Shown here piece by piece: positions 25,874-34,495 of a stretch of DNA of 64,000 nt. A program made the position numbers and the translations under genes. This stretch comes from Porphyromonas cangingivalis (GTDB taxonomy: Bacteria; Bacteroidota; Bacteroidia; Bacteroidales; Paludibacteraceae). Below the pieces are notes generated by a model that was not told where the DNA came from, searched no databases, and was given only the letters and a program-made list of their open reading frames with translations. The number at the start of each line of letters is the position of its first letter. Within the stretch, counting starts at the first letter, position 1. The stretch covers positions 1 through 64,000 of the forward strand of contig CAMDNO010000001.1 in assembly GCA_945902955.1 (NCBI GenBank). Reading direction: 5' to 3'.

Positions 25874-27808
25874 ATGATGCAACAAGCAAAAAGAAATGCT
25901 TTCGTAGTATTTATAATTCTATTTTTGGTCCCCTTTTGTGTTTTTGCCAAAAATATTCAACTGAAATCGCCCGATGGTAAAATTACTATCGAAATATCCG
26001 AAGTTGGCAAACAGCTATTCTATGCAGTAAAAAAGGGAAATACCCACCATCTCAACGAATCAAAATTAGGAATCATATTTCAAACCCAAGATTTCAGCAA
26101 AGAACTGAGCATAAAAAACACCTGTTATAAAGAGATTAACGAGAAGTATGAAATGCTTACCGGCAAAAGAAAAACAAATACTAATTTTTGTAATGAACTA
26201 ACACTCGAAGTTGAAAATCCAACAGGCGCAAAAATAGATATTATTTTTAGGGCATATAATGATGGTATTGCTTTTCGATATGGTATTAAAAATCAGAGTA
26301 CAAATTTGATTGCAAAGGAAGAAGTATCGGAATTCAATTTACCTTCACAAACCCTTGCATGGATTCAGCGTTACGCATGGTGGGCTCCTGCCTATGAACA
26401 GGAATTTGAAAATAAAATTAGGGTTGGTTCACTTTCCCCACAGCACAGAGAAGATGGTTGGTCATTTCCTGCTCTTTTTAACCATAATAATTCTTGGACA
26501 TTGATAACCGAATCGAATCTGGATAGAAATTACTGTGCATCACATATCAGAAACAAGGAAGATAGTCCGATCTATAAAATTCAGTATGTAATTAAAGAAC
26601 GAGATTATGAAGGAGGTATCATGAATCCTGTAATTTCAAAAACTTGGAATTCCCCTTGGAGAATAGCTATAATAGGAGAACTACACGATATTGTGGAATC
26701 CAATCTTGTTTTTCATGTTGCAGATAATTCGAAAGTTAAAAACATATCGTGGATTAACCCCGGAAAGTCATCATGGAGTTGGCTATATGAGCCATCGAGT
26801 CCCAAAGATTATAATCTGCTGAAAAAATCGGTGGATAATGCAGCTGATTTTGGTTGGGAGTATTGTTTGGTAGATGCCAATTGGAATCAAATGGAAAACG
26901 GGAATATTCAACAATTGATAGAATATGCAAACAGTAAAAATGTTGGACTTACACTTTGGTATAATTCAGGTGGAAAGCATAATCGTTCTTACAGTGAGCA
27001 ACCAAGAGATATTATGTGTAATTCTGAAAAACGTAAAGCAGAATTTGCTAAGTTACAAAAATGGGGAGTGAAAGGCGTAAAAATTGATTTTTTTGAAAGT
27101 GACAAGCAAAATATTATTCAACTCTACATTGATATTTTGGAAGATGCAGCCCAATACGAAATAATGGTAAACTTTCATGGTTGTACTTTGCCCAGAGGTT
27201 GGCAAAAAACATATCCGCATCTTATGACTATGGAGGCTGTGAAAGGAGCCGAGTTCTTTTTATTCGATAAAGATTTTCCATATTCTGTAGGCAGACACAA
27301 TGCTACTCTTCCTTTTACCCGAAATGTAGTAGGCTCCATGGATTACACTCCCGTCAATTTTAGCCCCAATATTATTCCCCATGTTAATACCTATTCGCAT
27401 GAATTAGCTTTATCGGTTGTTTTTGAGTCAGGAATCTTGCATTTTGGGGATAAAGCTGAATCGTATCAACAACTTCCTCAACCTGTGAAAGATTTTATGA
27501 TTCACCTGCCAACAACCTGGGACGATACAAAATTTCTATCCGGTTACCCAGGAAAGTCATTTGTAGTAGCACGGAATAAGGGCGCTAAGTGGTATGTAGG
27601 TGGAATAAACGGTAACTTTGATGAAACAGAAATTAATCTTGATTTTTCATTTTTGGGAGATGATAATTACACAGGTAAAATCATAAAACGTGGCGATTCT
27701 GCATCTGGTTTTTCCTATGAACAAATTCGTTATCCAGAAACTAAAACGCTAAAATTTAATTTAATTGCTGAAGATGGCTTTGTAATTGAATTTAACAAAA
27801 TGCAATAA
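25874..27808 (+). CDS. Secreted GH97 enzyme, retaining alpha-galactosidase type
   Basis: 644 residues; signal peptide ending FCVFAKN. The GH97 N-terminal beta-super-sandwich (IQLKSPDGKITIEI..., YNDGIAFRYGI) leads to the TIM barrel (about 290-560) and a C-terminal sandwich. GH97 splits into inverting (SusB, alpha-glucosidase) and retaining (alpha-galactosidase) groups. Here an Asp sits in the retaining nucleophile position (D405 in VKGVKIDFFES), with acid/base candidate E454 in TMEAVKGAE, so I favour an alpha-galactosidase. It is the first gene of a five-gene plus-strand unit ending at the terminator at 33023. Spacing to the next gene is 29 bp. Confidence 0.87.
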   Translation: MMQQAKRNAFVVFIILFLVPFCVFAKNIQLKSPDGKITIEISEVGKQLFYAVKKGNTHHLNESKLGIIFQTQDFSKELSIKNTCYKEINEKYEMLTGKRKTNTNFCNELTLEVENPTGAKIDIIFRAYNDGIAFRYGIKNQSTNLIAKEEVSEFNLPSQTLAWIQRYAWWAPAYEQEFENKIRVGSLSPQHREDGWSFPALFNHNNSWTLITESNLDRNYCASHIRNKEDSPIYKIQYVIKERDYEGGIMNPVISKTWNSPWRIAIIGELHDIVESNLVFHVADNSKVKNISWINPGKSSWSWLYEPSSPKDYNLLKKSVDNAADFGWEYCLVDANWNQMENGNIQQLIEYANSKNVGLTLWYNSGGKHNRSYSEQPRDIMCNSEKRKAEFAKLQKWGVKGVKIDFFESDKQNIIQLYIDILEDAAQYEIMVNFHGCTLPRGWQKTYPHLMTMEAVKGAEFFLFDKDFPYSVGRHNATLPFTRNVVGSMDYTPVNFSPNIIPHVNTYSHELALSVVFESGILHFGDKAESYQQLPQPVKDFMIHLPTTWDDTKFLSGYPGKSFVVARNKGAKWYVGGINGNFDETEINLDFSFLGDDNYTGKIIKRGDSASGFSYEQIRYPETKTLKFNLIAEDGFVIEFNKMQ

Positions 27809-27837
27809 AAGAAAATAATAATCTTAAATTAAAGAAT

Positions 27838-28557
27838 ATGATATCAACAACAAACAAATTTTTCCTTTTCGGAGCTTTACTGCTTTTATCCTTTTCGTGC
27901 AACAATCACAAGGAACAATCGAAGGCTAATCCCGATGTTAAATCAGAAGTAGAAAACAATGACTCAATTCGCAATTTAGACATTGAAGTAACGGAAAATA
28001 CTGTACGAATTGGAAAGCAAACTTGGATGTTGCGCAATCTGGAAGTTACATCTTTTAGAAATGGTGACCCAATATACCAAGTGAAACAAAACCCCGAATG
28101 GCAAAAACAATCGGAATTAAAGCAAGCTGTATTTGGTTACTTTGGAAATGACATTGAACGGGCTAAAAAACTGGGAAATACTTACAACTGGTATGCAGTA
28201 AACGACAAGCGGGGTTTAGCTCCCGAAGGTTGGAGAATTCCATCGAAAGAAGATTGGCAACAACTGATAGATTATTTGGGTGGAAATGCAGTTGCCGGAC
28301 ATAAGTTGAAAAACATCGAAGGTTGGGGAGGTGATGGTAATGGAGATAACAAAAGCGGATTTGCTGGATTACCCGGCGGTTTTAGAGGATATGATGGTAT
28401 CTCATACTCGGTTGGTTATATGGCGCGCTGGTGGACTTCGACCGAAAGTGGTGAATATTTTGCCCATGGGTTTGATATAAACTACGATGCAAAAAGTATA
28501 AATCCTTCAACAGGATATAAACAAGATGGGTTCTCAGTTCGCTGTATCAAAGAATAA
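27838..28557 (+). CDS. FISUMP-domain lipoprotein
   Basis: 239 residues. The signal sequence ends LLLSFSC with a lipobox Cys at about residue 21, and is followed by a charged linker. From about 55 there is the Fibrobacter succinogenes major paralogous (FISUMP) domain: GKQTWMLRNLEV, GNTYNWYAVNDKRGLAPEGW, RIPSKEDWQQLIDYLGG and WWTSTESG...FSVRCIKE. These proteins are common at Bacteroidetes and Fibrobacter cell surfaces, but no biochemical function is established. It sits 29 bp after GH97 and 39 bp before the oxidoreductase gene, so it is probably co-transcribed. A surface binding or scaffold role is inferred from anchoring and context only. Confidence 0.8.
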   Translation: MISTTNKFFLFGALLLLSFSCNNHKEQSKANPDVKSEVENNDSIRNLDIEVTENTVRIGKQTWMLRNLEVTSFRNGDPIYQVKQNPEWQKQSELKQAVFGYFGNDIERAKKLGNTYNWYAVNDKRGLAPEGWRIPSKEDWQQLIDYLGGNAVAGHKLKNIEGWGGDGNGDNKSGFAGLPGGFRGYDGISYSVGYMARWWTSTESGEYFAHGFDINYDAKSINPSTGYKQDGFSVRCIKE

Positions 28558-28596
28558 TTTAGTACTAAAATAAAACACATAAAGAGTAAAATTCGT

Positions 28597-29937
28597 ATGG
28601 AAGAGAAAAATATTAATCGCAGAAAGTTTCTAAAAGGTGCAGGAGCTGTAGCTGTATTAGGATCATTCGGGATAGGTTCATTTTTGGAATCTTGCAAAAA
28701 TATAGGCTCAGGCGATGTAAAATCACTGACGTTTTTGGATAAAGCACCCGAAGGACAACTGATAAAAGTTGGAATTGTAGGTTGTGGCTCGCGCGGAACC
28801 GGCGCTTTAACAAACCTCATGAATTCTTGTCCCGGAATTCAAATTACAGCACTTGCCGATGTTTTCGAAGATAAGTTGGTGCGTTGTAGGCGTGAATTGG
28901 AAGGACGTATGAATACTAAAATCCTTGATGGAAACTGTTTTGTTGGATTTGATGCTTATCAAAAACTATTAAAAACAGATGTAGATTTGGTGGTATTAGC
29001 TACTCCTCCTTATTTTCGTCCTACACATTTCGATGCTGCCGTAGAAGCTAAAAAGCACGTTTTTATGGAAAAACCAGTGGCCGTAGACCCTATTGGAGCT
29101 CGGGCAATAATGGCTTCGGCACAAAAAGCGGATAGCATGGGTTTGAAGGTTGGTGTAGGAACGCAACGTCGTCACCGACGCGATTATTTAACAACTCTCG
29201 AACACATAAAAGCCGGTGCAATAGGCGAAATAGTTTCGGCAAATTGCTATTGGAATCAAGGTGCATTGTGGTATACCGACCCTCAGCAGGGTTGGAACGA
29301 AATGGAATCTATGTTGCGCAATTGGACCAACTGGGGCTGGCTTTCGGGAGATCATATTGTAGAACAACATTTACATAATCTGGATGTAATTAATTGGTTT
29401 GTTGGAAAATTACCTGTAAAAGCAAACGGAGTTGGTAGTCGTCAGCGTCGTATATCTGGCGATCAGTTTGATAATTTCAGTATTGATTTTGTGTATGACA
29501 ATGGCATGCACACCCACAGTATGTGTAGGCAAATAAACGGTTGTTCGAATAATGTATCTGAATATATTGTTGGAACAAAAGGGAGTACAAACTGTAAAAA
29601 TACTATTTACGACTCGAAAGGAAATATTGTTTGGAAATACGATTATTCAAAAGAAGGAACAGGCTTGCCCGATAGTGCCGAAGAATTAAAAGTTGACCCA
29701 TACAATCAGGAAGTTATTGATTTAGTGGCAGCTATCCGAAACAATACGCCTTATAATGAGGCTGAGGAATCTGCCAAATCTACCTTGGTTGCCATTATGG
29801 GTCGTACATCAGCTTACACGGGTAAGGAAGTTACTTTTGATGAAATGATGAGTTCTGATTTGACTTTAGGACCTGATAAAATTGCGATTGGAACTGTAAA
29901 TTATAAAACTGAAGTTCCTGTTTCGGGAACCTTATAA
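28597..29937 (+). CDS. Tat-exported Gfo/Idh/MocA-family oxidoreductase
   Basis: 446 residues. The N-terminus carries a twin-arginine signal (NRRKFLKGAGAVAVLG) that ends in LESC, so it may be a Tat-exported lipoprotein. The Rossmann fold follows: VGIVGCGSRGTG (dinucleotide loop, about 54-65), a segment with ITALADVFEDK, and MEKPVAVDP, the family signature. The C-terminal alpha/beta domain has GDHIVEQHLHNLDVINW, with His residues near the expected active site. Tat export is expected because NAD(P) would have to be bound before export. Exported members include GH109-type NAD-dependent glycosidases as well as dehydrogenases, so this may be a glycosidase and not a net oxidoreductase. It lies between FISUMP and cytochrome-SUMF1 genes. 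Confidence 0.82.
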   Translation: MEEKNINRRKFLKGAGAVAVLGSFGIGSFLESCKNIGSGDVKSLTFLDKAPEGQLIKVGIVGCGSRGTGALTNLMNSCPGIQITALADVFEDKLVRCRRELEGRMNTKILDGNCFVGFDAYQKLLKTDVDLVVLATPPYFRPTHFDAAVEAKKHVFMEKPVAVDPIGARAIMASAQKADSMGLKVGVGTQRRHRRDYLTTLEHIKAGAIGEIVSANCYWNQGALWYTDPQQGWNEMESMLRNWTNWGWLSGDHIVEQHLHNLDVINWFVGKLPVKANGVGSRQRRISGDQFDNFSIDFVYDNGMHTHSMCRQINGCSNNVSEYIVGTKGSTNCKNTIYDSKGNIVWKYDYSKEGTGLPDSAEELKVDPYNQEVIDLVAAIRNNTPYNEAEESAKSTLVAIMGRTSAYTGKEVTFDEMMSSDLTLGPDKIAIGTVNYKTEVPVSGTL

Positions 29938-30009
29938 GAAATATAGCGATTAAACATAGGTTTAAATTCTTATCAGGTAGAAAATAAAAAAAGCACCACG
30001 TATTTATTG

Positions 30010-31497
30010 ATGACTCGAAAATTTATTATTATAATCGTAGTTTTAATAACAATAGTAATTTGCGCAGCAATTTCATTTATTGGAACAAGAGTTTACAAAT
30101 ACACATCAAGCAATGCCTATTGTATATCTTGCCATGTACATACGCATGCCGATGCCATGTGGAAACAATCCTCGCACTTTTACACAAAATCAGGTGTACA
30201 TGTTGCCTGCGTCGATTGTCATTTGCCGCCTAAGGACTCGGCAGGTCATTATAGTGCAAAAATTAAACATGGCCTACGCGATTTGTGGGCTTATTACACA
30301 AAAGATTCGTCGGAATTTGATTGGCAGTCGAAAAGAAATGTTGAGACGGCAAGTAAGTTTACGTACAGCGAATCCTGCATTCACTGTCATAAAGCACTTT
30401 TTACTAAAAACTTAAGTACGCAAGGAATTAAAGCTCATTTTTATTACAAAGCTCATTCGACGGATTTAAATTGTATTAACTGTCACCTTTCAGTTGGTCA
30501 TTACAATCCAAGTTATATTTCGGGTAAAAATGATATTTTAGTAAGTAATTCTAATATAATTAAGTTCACTGAATCTGCAAAAATTTCAAATTTTCAAGAA
30601 TTTACCGAGAAAGTGCCTGGAACAACGCTGAGTTTTAACATGAAAGCCATTCCGGGTGGCACTTTTACAATGGGCAGCACACAAGATGAAGCATTTCATT
30701 TAACAGACGAATCGCCTCTACGCAAAGTGACAGTAAGTCCGTTTTATATGGCCGAATTTGAGGTCAGTTGGGATGAGTATTTGGCTTTTTATGCAGAGAC
30801 AAAAACAAATGAGAAAACACCTGATATTAACTCAGATGTAAATACAGAAATAGATGCCATTTCAGGTCCAACTGCACCTTACGGCAATCCTGACCAAGGT
30901 TGGGGCAAAGGTAGGCAGCCGGCAATAACAATGACTTGGCATGCTGCAAACATTTATTGCAAATGGCTCTCTAAAAAAACCGGAAAAAAATACCGGCTAC
31001 CAACCGAAGCGGAGTGGGAATATGCTTGTAGAGCAGGAACTCAGACACCCTATTTTTTCGAAGGTGAGCCAACTAAGTTTTCTGAAAAGGGATTTTGGAG
31101 AAAATTTTTCGACCCTGACACAGAACCTATTAGTGAATATGTAATTTATAAACTAAATTCGAAAGGAAGTCCAAAAATCGACAATGTAAAACCAAATCCG
31201 TTTGGTCTTAAGAATATGGCAGGCAATGTTGCTGAGTTTTGTTCAGACTGGTATAGTCAGAGCGCATACTCGACCACAGCAACTGAAGTAGCGAATCCAA
31301 AAGGACCAGACAACGGCAGTGAACATGTAATTCGCGGCGGTTCGTTTATGGATGATGCTTCTGTGTTACGTTCAGCAGCTCGAAATTTTTCGTATACAGA
31401 TAATTGGTTGAGAACTGACCCTCAAATTCCAAAAAGTAAATGGTGGTATTCCGATTGTAAATTTGTTGGATTCAGAGTTGTATGCGAAACAGAGTAA
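30010..31497 (+). CDS. Membrane tetraheme cytochrome c (NapC/NrfH-like) fused to a SUMF1 domain
   Basis: The start is placed at the ATG at 30010; a TTG three bases earlier is also in frame. Residues about 6-26 form one transmembrane helix. A tetraheme region follows with four CxxCH motifs (CISCH, CVDCH, CIHCH and CINCH at about 38, 67, 123 and 155), spaced as in NapC/NrfH quinol-oxidising cytochromes. From about 210 to the end lies a complete SUMF1/formylglycine-generating-enzyme fold (IPGGTFTMGS, YRLPTEAEWEYACRAG, GLKNMAGNVAEFCSDWY, VIRGGSFMDDASVLR, FVGFRV). The Cys pair that binds copper in true aerobic FGE is absent (GGSFMDD where a Cys-containing loop would be), so sulfatase activation is unlikely. 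The protein should be anchored facing the periplasm. Electron delivery to the adjacent exported oxidoreductase is a hypothesis. Confidence 0.8.
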   Translation: MTRKFIIIIVVLITIVICAAISFIGTRVYKYTSSNAYCISCHVHTHADAMWKQSSHFYTKSGVHVACVDCHLPPKDSAGHYSAKIKHGLRDLWAYYTKDSSEFDWQSKRNVETASKFTYSESCIHCHKALFTKNLSTQGIKAHFYYKAHSTDLNCINCHLSVGHYNPSYISGKNDILVSNSNIIKFTESAKISNFQEFTEKVPGTTLSFNMKAIPGGTFTMGSTQDEAFHLTDESPLRKVTVSPFYMAEFEVSWDEYLAFYAETKTNEKTPDINSDVNTEIDAISGPTAPYGNPDQGWGKGRQPAITMTWHAANIYCKWLSKKTGKKYRLPTEAEWEYACRAGTQTPYFFEGEPTKFSEKGFWRKFFDPDTEPISEYVIYKLNSKGSPKIDNVKPNPFGLKNMAGNVAEFCSDWYSQSAYSTTATEVANPKGPDNGSEHVIRGGSFMDDASVLRSAARNFSYTDNWLRTDPQIPKSKWWYSDCKFVGFRVVCETE

Positions 31498-31537
31498 CAG
31501 TGCTATAAATAATTAAATAAATTGATAAATAAAACAA

Positions 31538-32992
31538 ATGAAGAAACTAATCTTATTATCTTTAATTCTCAACAGCTGTTTATTGTACAGCGAAGTGATA
31601 ACTTGGCAAGGACCTCAAGGTTTTATGTCGGATAAATACTACAAAGTGAAAGTAAACGGCGTGGATGTGCCTGTGTACGATACGCCGATTGCGTCGTATG
31701 CCGTTTTCGATTTTACTGGGAATGTAACTGTTGAAGTAAATACGATGTACGACGTGCGTTGGGTAGATGTTCGTCCGCTGCGCACTGCTATAAAGCCTGA
31801 ATATACCGGTGATTATTCCTTCCGCTTCAACATGTCGAAGCCGGAGAATTTGAGTGTCGAGTTGAACGGTCGAATTCGTCAGCAACCGCTTTTTATTTTT
31901 TCGGGAAGTCCGGAAAAGGAAAAACCTTCGAAAACCGACCCGAATGTAATTTGGTTTGAAGGTGGAAAATTGTACAAAGATGTAAAATTAGAATTACAGG
32001 ATAACCAAACTGTTTATATCGAAGGTGGTGCAGTAGTACAAGGTTACATATTTTCGGAGGGAAAAAAGAATATCAAAGTTTGCGGACGAGGCATTATGGA
32101 TGGAACGTACAACGAACAAACCCCCGGAAATAAAAATCGATTTATAAGTTTTACGGATGGAGAGAATATTTCCATAAACAACATTATACTGCATAACGGA
32201 ACCACCTGGCAAACCAAAATAATACATTGCAATAAGGTAGAAATCAATGGTATCCGTATTGTGAGCGAAGATGGTGGCGATGATGGAATGGACATTGTGC
32301 GTTCGAAAAATGTGGTGATTGATGGTGTGTTTGCACATACTAAGGACGATTGCATTGCCATAAAATCTCACTTAGATTATCCTCTCGACGACAATACGGA
32401 CAATATTTTAGTAAAAAATTGCACGTTCTGGAATTCAATTTGGGGAAATGCTATTGAAATTGGTTTCGAACTGTATTCGAACGAAGTGAAAAATATTCGT
32501 TTTGAAAATATCGACATTATTCATGTAGAAGATGGTGCTGCTATAAGTATCCACAATGCAGGAAACGCATTGGTTCACACTGTCTCATTCGAGAATATCC
32601 GAATCGAAGATTGTCGCCAAAAGCTGTTTGACATTGCCATTTTCTTCTCGCAATACTCGCCTGATTACCCTTATTTTTTACCTGATGGAACGCGCGATCA
32701 GAAACTTTATAACAAGTACTATTTACACGGAGCATGGGATGGCGTAGTGAAAATACCTGAGGGAAAGGAGAAGTATCACAGTCAGTACCGTGGACCTATC
32801 CGTAATATCAGTTTTAAAAACATACATGTGGTAGGCGGGTTAATGCCATTTTCGGTATTTCATGGATACGATGAAGTGAAAAACGTATCGGATATTACTG
32901 TTAAAAATCTGACATACAAAGGCAAAAAAATCAGAAATCTGAATGATGCCAAATTCAGACTTCAAAATACAGTAAATCTAAATATTAAATAG
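31538..32992 (+). CDS. Secreted GH28-like right-handed beta-helix glycosidase
   Basis: 484 residues with signal peptide ending LNSCLLYS. The N-terminal ~130 residues form a beta domain (ITWQGPQGFMSDKYYKVKVN). The helix then begins (VWFEGGKLYK, VYIEGGAVVQGYI) and carries acidic clusters where GH28 has its catalytic Asps: GGDDGMDIVRS (D248, D249, D252) and HTKDDCIAIKS (D270, D271). The classical GH28 N-T-D is absent, so this is a divergent GH28 or GH49-like enzyme. It is the last gene of the GH97 unit, 40 bp after the cytochrome-SUMF1 gene, and the unit ends at the 33023-33057 terminator. Confidence 0.72.
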   Translation: MKKLILLSLILNSCLLYSEVITWQGPQGFMSDKYYKVKVNGVDVPVYDTPIASYAVFDFTGNVTVEVNTMYDVRWVDVRPLRTAIKPEYTGDYSFRFNMSKPENLSVELNGRIRQQPLFIFSGSPEKEKPSKTDPNVIWFEGGKLYKDVKLELQDNQTVYIEGGAVVQGYIFSEGKKNIKVCGRGIMDGTYNEQTPGNKNRFISFTDGENISINNIILHNGTTWQTKIIHCNKVEINGIRIVSEDGGDDGMDIVRSKNVVIDGVFAHTKDDCIAIKSHLDYPLDDNTDNILVKNCTFWNSIWGNAIEIGFELYSNEVKNIRFENIDIIHVEDGAAISIHNAGNALVHTVSFENIRIEDCRQKLFDIAIFFSQYSPDYPYFLPDGTRDQKLYNKYYLHGAWDGVVKIPEGKEKYHSQYRGPIRNISFKNIHVVGGLMPFSVFHGYDEVKNVSDITVKNLTYKGKKIRNLNDAKFRLQNTVNLNIK

Positions 32993-33022
32993 ATTTTGGT
33001 AGAAATAATTAATGTTAAAACT

Positions 33023-33057
33023 AAAAGGAGGAACTTCTGAATGAAGTTCCTCCTTTT
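33023..33057. terminator. Bidirectional rho-independent terminator
   Basis: AAAAGGAGGAACTTC (33023-33037) and its perfect complement (33043-33057) form a 15-bp stem with a 5-nt loop TGAAT. The stem ends in A4/T5 on both sides, so it can stop transcription in either direction. It lies between the convergent GH28-like (plus) and GH37-like (minus) genes. Confidence 0.9.
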
Positions 33058-33076
33058 TAAATGAAAGCGAGATGAC

Positions 33077-34492
33077 TTATTTGTTCGAATTTTGACTTTT
33101 ATAATAATCAAAACACCACAAAAACGTACCAGCACTCCAACCAATAAATACCTTAGCCGGATATTCACTATCGTTAATTCCTCCAGTTACTACATTGTAT
33201 TTTTCGTAAATAAATCCGGGAGAGCGAGCAATAATGCGTCCATTTTTGTTCTGGAAATTTGATGGAGATGGTTCTATGAAATTTTTTGTTACCAAGTCCA
33301 TGTATTTTTGACATACTCTTATAGCATCACTTTTAAATCCATAATTATCTAATGCACTGGCTGTAAGTTGAAAAACAGGAGGCCAGCCGGCAGGATAATC
33401 CCATTGATAGTGGTGGCCTGATTCATTTTGTTCACACACAGTCATTCCGTACTCATATTCAAAAAGTGGAAGATTTTTGAGTGTTCTTACAGCTTGCTTT
33501 TTGGTGGCAATGCCCATATCCAATGGAGACAGACATGTGATAGCAGCAACTTTTGAAAAACGCTTGTTCACAAAATCATAATCCATAAACATGCCACGCA
33601 CCTCATTCCAACAGTATGTATTGATTAATTTCTTGCGCTCTTTTGCCATTTTGCACCAATTAGGTTCATTTTTCAAGCCAAGCTCTTTTACAAAAAAAGC
33701 AAATAATTTTTCATATTTATAAAGGTTGGCATTCAAGTCTACAGCAATAAATTCTGGACATCTGTTTTCGAAACGTGGTGTGAAATCCATTGTTTCGGCT
33801 TCGGCTGCAAAATTACCCGCTATACGCAATTTTTCATTTTTGCTAATTGAATCCGGGTGCAATGGCACTAAATTTCTTTGGTAGCAAGTTGCATACAAAG
33901 TTTCCAATTCCGCCTCAGTGCAATGATGATAAAATCGCTGAAGACCCGGAATACTTGTTGTGTGATTTTCAATAGCATTAACCGAAGTGTCAGTCCAAAA
34001 GTGATATTCTTTTTTGAGTGATTCATAAGATTTCGCTAACCAAACTTTATCATTGAATTTCTTATAAACATCGGCAACCATCATTGCTAAATAAGGAGTT
34101 TGCGAACGATTCATGCCCCAAAACATATTCGCATTTGGCACAAAACCTAATGTATCAACCTCCCACAACAAATTATCTGTAACATTTTTGGCATAAATAC
34201 TTAATGAGTCAATCAATAATAATCCTTTGTTTGTAAAGTAATTATCCCAATAAAATAATGTTTTGTGACCTGGAGCAATAGCCATAAAACTATTAGGAGG
34301 TAAAATCCCCATTTCTTTAAACCACTCCATATTGCTTACATCCACTTTGGATGTATGCCAGTTTTGTACAGCAAAATGCTCTACTTTGTTCCATGAATTT
34401 TCATGCTTCGGCACATATATATCTTCACATATCGAATTTGAAAATGGGACACTTAAAAGACAAATTAATGCAATAATTCTAACAATATTCAT
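33077..34492 (-). CDS. Secreted GH37 trehalase-like protein, copy 1
   Basis: 471 residues with signal peptide MNIVRIIALICLLSVPFSNS. The GH37 (alpha/alpha)6 fold is recognisable from the second trehalase signature (QWDYPAGWPPVFQLT) and from VDLNANLYKYEKLF and EYP-x-x-x-FIGWSAG. The first trehalase signature P-G-G-R-F-x-E is degraded to APGHKTLFYWDNYF, losing the Arg. In the catalytic-Asp region, E-S-G-W-D-F becomes EAETMDF, so the Asp is kept but the segment is one residue shorter than in the neighbouring copy. The substrate is therefore probably not plain trehalose. It is the last gene of the minus-strand run and lies 3 bp after its paralogue. Confidence 0.75.
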   Translation of the reverse strand: MNIVRIIALICLLSVPFSNSICEDIYVPKHENSWNKVEHFAVQNWHTSKVDVSNMEWFKEMGILPPNSFMAIAPGHKTLFYWDNYFTNKGLLLIDSLSIYAKNVTDNLLWEVDTLGFVPNANMFWGMNRSQTPYLAMMVADVYKKFNDKVWLAKSYESLKKEYHFWTDTSVNAIENHTTSIPGLQRFYHHCTEAELETLYATCYQRNLVPLHPDSISKNEKLRIAGNFAAEAETMDFTPRFENRCPEFIAVDLNANLYKYEKLFAFFVKELGLKNEPNWCKMAKERKKLINTYCWNEVRGMFMDYDFVNKRFSKVAAITCLSPLDMGIATKKQAVRTLKNLPLFEYEYGMTVCEQNESGHHYQWDYPAGWPPVFQLTASALDNYGFKSDAIRVCQKYMDLVTKNFIEPSPSNFQNKNGRIIARSPGFIYEKYNVVTGGINDSEYPAKVFIGWSAGTFLWCFDYYKSQNSNK

Positions 34493-34495
34493 ATT

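Noticed and set aside
30107..30500. Possible nitrite-reductase (NrfHA) system because of the NrfH-like tetraheme domain.
   Set aside because: No NrfA pentaheme catalytic subunit or other nitrogen-metabolism gene is present, and the C-terminal half is SUMF1.
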